Source: Clostridia bacterium
Lineage (GTDB): Bacteria > Bacillota > Clostridia > Christensenellales > Aristaeellaceae
DNA: 6,010 nt
Assembly: GCA_017537105.1 (NCBI GenBank)
Contig: JAFWBZ010000301.1
Span: forward strand, 1-6,010
Direction of reading: 5' to 3'
This document shows positions 1 to 5,599 of the stretch, one piece after another; the stretch's first letter is position 1; each line of letters starts with the position of its first letter. The notes under the pieces are model-generated. The model saw only the letters and a program-made list of their open reading frames with translations. It did not search any database and was not told the DNA's origin. Made by a program: the position numbers and the translations under genes.

Positions 1-1
1 C

Positions 2-1840
2 TATGCGCCATCGTTCTACAGGGCCCTTGCGCTCAGCGTGTTTTCTCCCTGGGATGGCCCCGGCAATTTTTTGGCGCTGAATCTCGCCCCGCTGGCTGCG
101 CCGGGGCTGATCGCCCTGCTTTTCATGCGCGGCGGGAAGGCGAGGCAGGCGCGCGTGGCGCTGGTTCTCTGCTTCGCGGCGGCCTGCGTGCCCGCCGCCG
201 GCCTGGTGATCAATGCCGGCGCCTATGTCACCAACCGCTGGAGCTATGCGCTCAACATGTTCTCGGCGCTGGGCTGCGCCCTGGGCCTGCCCGTGGCCTT
301 TGAAAAGCGCGGGACCCATTCGAAGATCATTGCCGGGCTGGCCATGGGCGTCTCGCTGCTGCTGGCGGCGGGCATTCTGAAGTGGGGCGATAAAAAGCAA
401 CTGGTCGCGCCGGGACTTCTGTTTGCCTTCGCCGCGCTGCTGCTGGCTTATCAGCTGGATCTGACGCGGCAGTTGAATCAGCATCGGCTCTGCGCGTGCG
501 CATCGATCCTGCTGGCAATAAGCTGTGCGCTGTATGCCGCCATCGGATACCTGCCGAGGGGCTACGGCTACATCCTTCAGCAGGAGCCGGTGGGGCTGTA
601 TGATGCAATTGCCAGCAGATCCGGCGCGCAGCTGATTGACGATGACGGCGTCTACCGCGTGTCGCAGGGCAAATTCGACGATGCCAATGCGCCGGTCCTG
701 GACTATATGGGCACATCCTTTCATTGGAGCCTTGTGAACGCCAGGATCAGCGCATACTATCAGAAGCTCAACCTGCCGACGCTGTCCACGACCTACCATG
801 TCTATGGCTTGGGCGCGAATGCCTGGATGAATACCGCCGCATCGGTGAAGTACTTCATGAAGCATGATGGGGACGATCACGTGGTTCCCTACGGCTTTCA
901 GGAAGAACAGCAGCTGACGATGCCGGATGGCAGTGCCGCGGCGGTCTATGAAAACAGCCATGCGCTGCCCCTGGGCTATGCCTTTGACGCAACGCTTTCC
1001 GAGCACGATTACGATGCGCTACCGGTGGAGGCGCGCTTTCAGGCGCTGCTGGAGCGCGCCATCGTAGATGAGCCCGGCGCCATGGCGGCGGTGCCGGAGC
1101 GTTCCATCGAAAGCGCGGCGGTGACCGTGCCTTACGAGATCGTCGGCATGGAGAACGTGGAAATGGATGGCAAGTCCATCCGCGCGGAGGAAAACGGCAG
1201 GATCAGGCTGTCCTTCCATCCGGAAGCGGACAGCGAAGTGTATGTGCTGTTCAAGGGATTGAAGACGAACAGCGATGCAAAGGTACATGACGGCCTGATC
1301 ACATTGCAGACCGGCGAGGGCATTGCCGAGGCCAATGTTTTGCATCCCAGGAACAACTTCTACTATGCCAAGGAGGATTACGCCTTCTGCATAGGCAGCC
1401 TTGCGCCGCAGGGATGCGATATCGTGTTCGAATGCGCCATGGACTACACCTATGATGAGCTGCGCGTGGTGGCGCTGCCGATGGCGGCCTATCGCGCGGC
1501 GGCGGAGGCGAGAAGGAGCGAGGCCATGACGGATGTTGAACTCGGCAGGGACAGCATCAAGGGCAGGATCTCGATTGCCGGCGATCGCATCCTCCAAATC
1601 GCCGTGCCCCACAGCGATGGCTGGCGCGCATGGGTGGACGGCCAGGAGCAGCCGGTGCTGCACTGCGGGGGCATGTATATGGGCATTGCGCTGGATGCGG
1701 GCGAGCATGACATAGAAATGCGCTATGTCACGCCGGGATTGATTCCCGGAGCCATCATTTCCGCCATCGCGCTGCTGGTGACGCTCGCCCTGGCGATCGT
1801 CACCCGGAGGCGGCGAAGGCATGGAAGGGAAAGGGCTTAG
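2..1840 (+). CDS. YfhO-family multi-pass membrane protein, probable GT-C-type glycosyltransferase (5' end missing)
   Basis: The reading frame is open from the window edge, so this is the C-terminal ~612 residues; YfhO proteins usually run about 850 residues, so some 250 N-terminal residues probably lie upstream. The ATG and GTG codons near base 38 are internal. About six hydrophobic helices fill bases 80-560, including a family-like NRWSYAL stretch at 233-253. A large extracytoplasmic region follows, with VYENSHALPLGYAF from 944 (YfhO proteins typically carry a 'YEN..LPLGF'-like block) and GWRAWVDG at 1619-1642, followed by a GEHDIEMRYVTPG segment. One last helix (about 1741-1800) precedes an Arg-rich cytoplasmic tail. 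In Bacillus subtilis, YfhO works with CsbB to put GlcNAc on lipoteichoic acid from an undecaprenyl-phosphate sugar. A similar transferase role outside the membrane is inferred here; the acceptor and sugar are unknown. The catalytic loops lie in the missing N-terminal part and cannot be checked. Confidence 0.88.
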   Translation, partial: YAPSFYRALALSVFSPWDGPGNFLALNLAPLAAPGLIALLFMRGGKARQARVALVLCFAAACVPAAGLVINAGAYVTNRWSYALNMFSALGCALGLPVAFEKRGTHSKIIAGLAMGVSLLLAAGILKWGDKKQLVAPGLLFAFAALLLAYQLDLTRQLNQHRLCACASILLAISCALYAAIGYLPRGYGYILQQEPVGLYDAIASRSGAQLIDDDGVYRVSQGKFDDANAPVLDYMGTSFHWSLVNARISAYYQKLNLPTLSTTYHVYGLGANAWMNTAASVKYFMKHDGDDHVVPYGFQEEQQLTMPDGSAAAVYENSHALPLGYAFDATLSEHDYDALPVEARFQALLERAIVDEPGAMAAVPERSIESAAVTVPYEIVGMENVEMDGKSIRAEENGRIRLSFHPEADSEVYVLFKGLKTNSDAKVHDGLITLQTGEGIAEANVLHPRNNFYYAKEDYAFCIGSLAPQGCDIVFECAMDYTYDELRVVALPMAAYRAAAEARRSEAMTDVELGRDSIKGRISIAGDRILQIAVPHSDGWRAWVDGQEQPVLHCGGMYMGIALDAGEHDIEMRYVTPGLIPGAIISAIALLVTLALAIVTRRRRRHGRERA

Positions 1841-1912
1841 GTTCCGAAAACCCCCGGTTCTGTTCATTGTTATCCTGCAATAGCATTACACTGGTTGTGT
1901 TTGTCGTCCTGA

Positions 1913-1942
1913 TTGACAGAGCATGGGAACCGGTAGTATAAT
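1913..1942 (+). promoter_or_regulatory. Consensus sigma-A/sigma-70 promoter of the O-antigen ligase-like gene
   Basis: A perfect -35 box TTGACA (1913-1918) and a perfect -10 box TATAAT (1937-1942) are separated by 18 bp, placing the transcription start near 1949. This lies in the 136-base gap after the YfhO-like gene and gives the next gene its own promoter. The ATG codons at 1923 and 1941 fall inside the promoter, so they cannot be the start on transcripts from it. Confidence 0.8.
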
Positions 1943-1961
1943 GACCGATAAGGATTGGATG

Positions 1962-1967
1962 AAGGGA
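1962..1967 (+). promoter_or_regulatory. Ribosome binding site selecting the ATG at 1977
   Basis: AAGGGA at 1962-1967 sits 9 nt before the ATG at 1977. The competing in-frame ATG at 1959 has AAGGA only 4 nt upstream, at the predicted extreme 5' end of the mRNA, so 1977 is the better start. Confidence 0.65.
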
Positions 1968-1976
1968 AGACAGGCC

Positions 1977-3329
1977 ATGGATAGGCATGAAAATAAGAAG
2001 AGGATTCGCCTGCCCCTGCACACGTGGTTGGCGCTGTATCTGGTAATAGTATCTGTGGCGTTTGTAGCCAGTGCCGTGTTTAATAACAAGGCGACGCTGG
2101 TTGCTATGTTGGCGGTGGCGCCGGTCATAGCGATCTACGTTTTTTTGGAAATGCGAAACCGGGATATCCGGTGGAGCCGCTACAATCTTCTCGTGGCGGC
2201 GCTGGCGGCGCTTTTTCTGATTCTGACGATTATTCGCGGTGTTTACACCGTATACGCCGGATGTAACCTGACGCTGTGTCTGGCGGCCTTTGTGATTGGC
2301 ATTGCGCCTGCGAGCCTTACGCGCGAGGAGATCCATCGGGAGACCCGGCTGGTGGCGATGGCGACAGTCTTTGCTTTCCTGCCCCTTGTGATCCTGGCGT
2401 TGGTGAGCGTTTTCACCGCCAGACCGATTTACCTGTTGGATCCGGAGCGCCCGCTGGGCATCCAAACCGTGGGACAGGTCGGTGATCGCCTCTTTCTGGG
2501 CATTCATCCGAACTACGTTGCCTCGATTTGTGTACAGTGCATTCTGCTTGCAGTGTACCTCTTTGGGAACGCCCGGTCTCGCGTCATGAAAGCGGCACTT
2601 GCGGCGGCCATGTTGATCTATTTCCTTGCCATCGTCCACACTCAGAGCCGTTCCGGAAGCATTGTGCTGGGGATTGGAGTGGGCGCGCTGTGTTTTCGCT
2701 GGTCCTGGAGGCGGTTTGCCCAAAATCGGGTGGCGGCTTTGACCGTTGGGTTTTTGCTGGCGGCAGCTTCGGTGGTGATGTGCCTGCTGTTGATCGGATG
2801 GGTTTATCAGTGGGATGTGCGGCTCGCGCTGCGCCTGAATCCCTGGATTGAGTCGGAGCATGCAGCCGCCTCTCGCATCGCCACAGAGGGCATGAGCCTG
2901 ACGCAAAACGGCAGGGGACTGCTCTGGAAGGGTGTGCTGCGGTACCTTCGCGCGAACCCGCTGACGCTGTTGATCGGCCTTGGCGCGCAGCATGTTTTCC
3001 GATTTATCGCGCCCTTCACCGGAACGGATTACTGGTATGGATACCTTCACAACAACTTCTTTGAGATCGTCGTGCGCGGCGGGCTGCCCATGCTGGGGCT
3101 GGTCGTCGCCATGCTGCTGGGTCTGGTGCGCCCTTGCGTGCGCCAGCTGCTCGGACCCGACAGCGAAGGGGAGCGGTGGAGCTGCATCCGGCCCATTCTG
3201 GTGGGGGTCATGCTTGCGGTGTGCGTGAGCGAGGCGATGTTGTTCGTATACGCCAGCTTTTCGAACATATTGTTCTTCATTCTCTGCGGGCAGTTGACGC
3301 TGTTGGAGGAGGAACATCAAAGAGACTGA
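1977..3329 (+). CDS. O-antigen ligase / Wzy-like polymerase family membrane protein
   Basis: A 450-residue polytopic membrane protein with around ten hydrophobic segments and a large loop in the second half, the architecture of the Wzy_C / WaaL family. Members join lipid-linked glycans to each other or to an acceptor on the outer face of the membrane. Family-like motifs, numbered from the ATG at 1977, are HPNYVA (177-182), HTQSRSGSI (221-229), NGRGLLWK (311-318) in the loop, GLGAQHV (334-340) and LHNNFFEIVVRGG (357-369). R225 in the SRSG motif and H358 are the types of residue usually conserved. The frame extends upstream to an ATG at 1923, but that codon lies within the promoter, so the shorter form is preferred. 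The stop is followed after 24 bases by a glycosyltransferase gene, suggesting co-transcription. Codon use is less GC-biased at third positions than in the genes downstream. The sequence does not decide between polymerase, ligase and a teichuronic- or exopolysaccharide-type role. Confidence 0.85.
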   Translation: MDRHENKKRIRLPLHTWLALYLVIVSVAFVASAVFNNKATLVAMLAVAPVIAIYVFLEMRNRDIRWSRYNLLVAALAALFLILTIIRGVYTVYAGCNLTLCLAAFVIGIAPASLTREEIHRETRLVAMATVFAFLPLVILALVSVFTARPIYLLDPERPLGIQTVGQVGDRLFLGIHPNYVASICVQCILLAVYLFGNARSRVMKAALAAAMLIYFLAIVHTQSRSGSIVLGIGVGALCFRWSWRRFAQNRVAALTVGFLLAAASVVMCLLLIGWVYQWDVRLALRLNPWIESEHAAASRIATEGMSLTQNGRGLLWKGVLRYLRANPLTLLIGLGAQHVFRFIAPFTGTDYWYGYLHNNFFEIVVRGGLPMLGLVVAMLLGLVRPCVRQLLGPDSEGERWSCIRPILVGVMLAVCVSEAMLFVYASFSNILFFILCGQLTLLEEEHQRD

Positions 3330-3337
3330 TTGGTAAA

Positions 3338-3343
3338 AGAGGA
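3338..3343 (+). promoter_or_regulatory. Ribosome binding site of the CsbB/GtrB-like gene
   Basis: AGAGGA at 3338-3343 lies 10 nt before the ATG at 3354. Another ATG at 3349 is in a different frame and hits a stop after two codons, so it is not used for a protein of any length. The site lies just after the stop of the previous gene, with no promoter-like boxes in the 24-base gap. Confidence 0.6.
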
Positions 3344-3353
3344 CTGAAATGCC

Positions 3354-4301
3354 ATGAAAACGCCTGTATTGTTCATCGTGATACCCTGCTACAACGAGCA
3401 GGAGGCGCTGCCCATCACGGCGAAGCGCCTGACGGAGCTGACGGACGACATGCTGGCCCGGGGGATCATCGATCCCGCGAGCCGCATCGTGCTGGTGGAC
3501 GACGGCAGCCGGGACGCCACCTGGCAGGTGATCTCGGATCTGCACGCGGCGGACGGGCGCTTCGAAGGGGTGAAGCTGGCCCACAACGCCGGGCACATGA
3601 ACGCGCTGTGGGCGGGCATGACGCTATCCGCGGAGCGCTGCGACTGCGTGATCACCATCGACGCGGACCTGCAGGACGACGTGAACGCCATGTACGGCTT
3701 CCTGGAGGAATACGGCAAGGGCGCCGACGTGGTGGCCGGCGTGCGCGCCAGCCGCGAAAAGGACACCTTCTTCAAGCGCACCACCGCCCAGGGCTTCTAT
3801 AAGCTGATGAACAAGCTGGGCGTGGAGATGGTCTACAACCACGCGGACTACCGGCTGCTGTCGAAGCGGGCGCTGCAGGCACTGCTGTCCTTCGGCGAAG
3901 TGAACATGTTCCTGCGGGGTATGGTGCCCATGCTGGGCTTCAAGACCGCGCAGGTGACCTATGCCCGCGGCGAGCGCGTGGCGGGGGAGAGCAAGTATCC
4001 GCTGAAGAAGATGGTCGCCTTCGCCATGGAGGGCATCACCTCCCTGTCCAACAAGCCGATTCGCTACGTGCTGCTGGTGGGCGCGCTGTGCGTGCTGCTG
4101 GGCGTGGTGATGGCGGTGTATGTCATCGCCTCCCTGGTGCGCGGGCACACCGTGGCCGGCTGGGCCTCCATCATGATGTCCATCTGGCTGCTGGGCGGCG
4201 TGCAGCTGATGGCCCTGGGCCTGATCGGCGAGTACATCGGCAAGATCTACATGGAGACCAAGCGAAGGCCAAAGTTCATTCTCGAGGAGCACCTGAAATA
4301 A
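3354..4301 (+). CDS. GT2 polyprenyl-phosphate glycosyltransferase (CsbB/GtrB/DPM1-like)
   Basis: A 315-residue protein, a normal length for the GtrB/CsbB/YfdH group. It has an N-terminal GT-A catalytic domain and two C-terminal membrane helices. Visible motifs are PCYNEQEAL (11-19), VDDGSRD (48-54) for nucleotide binding, DADLQDD (103-109) as the DxD-like metal and donor site, ADYRLLSKRAL (164-174), RGMVPMLGF (188-196) and GESKYPLKKM (211-220). Helices lie at about 237-260 and 272-293, followed by GEYIGKIYMETKRRP and a short cytoplasmic tail, which is characteristic of the group. Known members transfer glucose, GlcNAc or a related sugar from a nucleotide donor to undecaprenyl phosphate on the inner face of the membrane. 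It probably shares a transcript with the upstream Wzy-like gene and is followed by a hairpin terminator. With the nearby YfhO-like protein it could be the donor-making half of a surface glycosylation pathway. The sugar cannot be read from the sequence. Confidence 0.92.
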   Translation: MKTPVLFIVIPCYNEQEALPITAKRLTELTDDMLARGIIDPASRIVLVDDGSRDATWQVISDLHAADGRFEGVKLAHNAGHMNALWAGMTLSAERCDCVITIDADLQDDVNAMYGFLEEYGKGADVVAGVRASREKDTFFKRTTAQGFYKLMNKLGVEMVYNHADYRLLSKRALQALLSFGEVNMFLRGMVPMLGFKTAQVTYARGERVAGESKYPLKKMVAFAMEGITSLSNKPIRYVLLVGALCVLLGVVMAVYVIASLVRGHTVAGWASIMMSIWLLGGVQLMALGLIGEYIGKIYMETKRRPKFILEEHLK

Positions 4302-4307
4302 AACAAC

Positions 4308-4338
4308 GGGGCGCGCCGGGAGAAATCCGGCGCGCCCC
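4308..4338. terminator. Bidirectional hairpin terminator between convergent genes
   Basis: A perfect 12-bp inverted repeat, GGGGCGCGCCGG (4308-4319) and CCGGCGCGCCCC (4327-4338), encloses a 7-nt loop. It begins 6 bases after the + strand stop and ends 22 bases before the stop of the - strand gene. On the - strand the stem is followed by GTTGTTTTATTT, a fair T-tract; on the + strand the tail TTGCATTT is weaker. It therefore probably ends both transcripts, most efficiently the leftward one. Confidence 0.85.
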
Positions 4339-4360
4339 TTGCATTTCGAAGGCGCTTTCC

Positions 4361-5380
4361 TCAGTTGAACTTCAGGTGCTTGCGCAGCTGCTTGTAGATG
4401 AAAAGGTCGATGTCGCGGCCCACGCGGCCGGGCAGCAGGCAGATGTTGGCGGAGTGCCAGCGCATGCGGCGGTACAGCCCGGGCTTGCGCCAGCGGAGGT
4501 CGTCCCACAGGGCATCCGCCTTTTCCAGGTTTTCCGGGGTGTCCGACAGCCACAGGTAGATCGTGCAGATCATCAGCATGATGGACAGGTAGTGGTACAT
4601 GTAGGCGGCCAGGCGGTGCTGGGTGCGCTCCAGCGCATCCAGGTCGTGGGCGTCGATCAGCAGGCGCGTGACCAGGATCTGCTGGTCGATGCGCCGGATC
4701 AGGTTCTGCTCGGTGACGGACTGGTCGTCCCGCCCGATGAAGTACCGGTACAGGTCGATGTCCAGGTACCACAGCGTGCGCACGCTGGGCAGCGGCTGGT
4801 AGACGAACAGGTTGTCCACGTAGAAGGTGTGCTTTGGCAGCGACAGCCCGCTCGCGCGGAGCACTTCGGTGCGGTAGACGGCGGCGTGCATCGTGATGAA
4901 CTGGGCGACGTTGAAGTGGCCCAGCTCGTTCCAGCCGAAGCTCCGCTCCACCGGGAGCGCGTTCTTGAAGCGCACGGCGTGTCGGGTGTTGTCCGCGGCG
5001 TGCTCGTAGACGTAGTTGCACACCACCAGATCGATGGGCTTTTCCATGAGCGAGAACATGCGCAGCTTGTTCATCAGTCTGGTCAGCGACTCCGCGTCCA
5101 GCCAATCGTCGGAATCCACGACCTTGAAATAGAGGCCCGTCGCCCGGAGGAGGCCCTGGTTCACGGCCTCGCCGTGTCCCCCGTTTTCCTGGTGGATGAC
5201 GCGGACCACGGCCGGGTATTCGGCGGCATAGCGGTCAGCGATGGCCCCGGTGCCGTCCGTGGAGCCATCGTCGATCAGAATGATTTCCGCCTCCTCGCCC
5301 GCGGGCAGCAGGGATTGTATGCAGTGCTCCATGTAGGCTTCCGAGTTGTAGCAGGGCACCGCGAAGGTGATCAGATTCAA
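4361..5380 (-). CDS. Family 2 glycosyltransferase, cytoplasmic GT-A type
   Basis: A 339-residue protein from the preferred TTG start at 5380 (348 residues if the ATG at 5407 were used). Numbered from the TTG it opens MNLITFAVPCYNSE, the usual N-terminus of bacterial GT2 enzymes, followed by IDDGSTDGT (36-44), ENGGHGEAVNQGL (65-77) and VDSDDWLD (88-95), the metal- and donor-binding SDDW site. FYVDNLF (186-192) probably carries the catalytic-base region, and YFIGRDDQSV (213-222) is typical of a subgroup of these enzymes. The rest is a mostly helical C-terminal part without convincing membrane helices apart from one hydrophobic stretch near 262-278. The family transfers a sugar from a nucleotide donor to a growing glycan or lipid-linked acceptor in the cytoplasm; donor and acceptor are unknown here. 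It is transcribed towards the other surface-glycan genes from its own promoter and ends at the shared hairpin. It differs from the CsbB-like enzyme in lacking the two C-terminal helices. Confidence 0.9.
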   Translation of the reverse strand: MNLITFAVPCYNSEAYMEHCIQSLLPAGEEAEIILIDDGSTDGTGAIADRYAAEYPAVVRVIHQENGGHGEAVNQGLLRATGLYFKVVDSDDWLDAESLTRLMNKLRMFSLMEKPIDLVVCNYVYEHAADNTRHAVRFKNALPVERSFGWNELGHFNVAQFITMHAAVYRTEVLRASGLSLPKHTFYVDNLFVYQPLPSVRTLWYLDIDLYRYFIGRDDQSVTEQNLIRRIDQQILVTRLLIDAHDLDALERTQHRLAAYMYHYLSIMLMICTIYLWLSDTPENLEKADALWDDLRWRKPGLYRRMRWHSANICLLPGRVGRDIDLFIYKQLRKHLKFN

Positions 5381-5389
5381 GCGGTTTCG

Positions 5390-5397
5390 CTCCCTTT
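5390..5397 (-). promoter_or_regulatory. Ribosome binding site selecting the TTG start at 5380
   Basis: Reading the - strand, AAAGGGAG (5397-5390) lies 9 nt before the TTG at 5380-5378. No comparable site precedes the ATG at 5407, which would start only about 9 nt into the predicted transcript. The site decides the start choice of the minus-strand glycosyltransferase. Confidence 0.6.
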
Positions 5398-5422
5398 GCG
5401 TTTTCATAGGGCATATAGAGCT

Positions 5423-5431
5423 ATTTTAGCA
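5423..5431 (-). promoter_or_regulatory. Extended -10 promoter of the minus-strand glycosyltransferase
   Basis: On the - strand TGCTAAAAT occupies 5431-5423: a TAAAAT -10 box (5 of 6 consensus bases) with the TG of an extended -10 element one base upstream. No good -35 box lies 16-18 bp further out; only T-rich sequence near 5446-5450 is there. The predicted transcription start is near 5416, giving a leader of about 36 nt to the TTG start. Confidence 0.5.
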
Positions 5432-5460
5432 CTTCTTGCCCCGGGAAAAAGCAACGGAGG

Positions 5461-5477
5461 ATTATTTCGGAGATAAT
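5461..5477. repeat. 17-bp quasi-palindrome in the divergent intergenic region
   Basis: ATTATTTCGGAGATAAT pairs around a central G at 5469, with seven of eight base pairs Watson-Crick and one T-G mismatch. It is A+T-rich at both ends in an otherwise G+C-rich setting, and lies upstream of both divergent promoters (about 30 bp behind the leftward -10 box and 55 bp behind the rightward -35 box). A transcription-factor operator is possible; no regulator family is recognised. Confidence 0.3.
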
Positions 5478-5531
5478 TGTGCATTGAGAATCGGTGTCCG
5501 CGCCGCGGCGAGGAGATGGCGCCGGCGGGCT

Positions 5532-5559
5532 TTTACACTTAACATTGAGCGGCTATAAT
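5532..5559 (+). promoter_or_regulatory. Sigma-A/sigma-70 promoter of asnS
   Basis: A -35 box TTTACA (5532-5537, five of six consensus bases) and a perfect -10 box TATAAT (5554-5559) are 16 bp apart. Transcription should start near 5566, leaving an untranslated leader of only about 34 nt before the asnS ATG. This is too short for a T-box or other riboswitch. Confidence 0.75.
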
Positions 5560-5599
5560 AGAGGGCAACCATCAATCCGCCTGAAATGAGGGAAAGAGC

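Noticed and set aside
355..375. CTG/GCG-rich short repeats in the YfhO-like gene
   Set aside because: They encode a Leu/Ala-rich membrane helix and are ordinary codon repetition.
1841..1870. Possible terminator after the YfhO-like gene (CCGAAAACCCCCGG with GGTTC repeats)
   Set aside because: Only a 3-bp stem can form and there is no T-tract. No convincing terminator is visible in this gap.
1800..3596. A 598-codon open frame on the - strand, opposite the Wzy-like gene
   Set aside because: Its translation is rich in Arg, His, Gln and Pro with no domain or membrane pattern, it crosses gene boundaries and lies antisense to a protein with clear family motifs. It is a shadow of GC-biased codon use.
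3624..5105. A 493-codon open frame on the - strand spanning the two glycosyltransferase genes
   Set aside because: Low-complexity, Arg/Ala/His/Gln-rich translation that runs through the convergent terminator; both overlapped genes have clear GT2 motifs.
4088..5476. A 462-codon open frame on the + strand opposite the minus-strand glycosyltransferase
   Set aside because: Begins inside the CsbB-like gene, runs through the terminator hairpin and covers the minus-strand gene in antisense; its Val/Gln/His/Arg-rich composition lacks any recognisable domain.
5502..5534. G+C-rich hairpin followed by TTTT in the asnS upstream region
   Set aside because: The stem needs a two-base bulge, the T-run is separated by GGGC and is part of the asnS -35 region, and no rightward gene lies upstream to be terminated.
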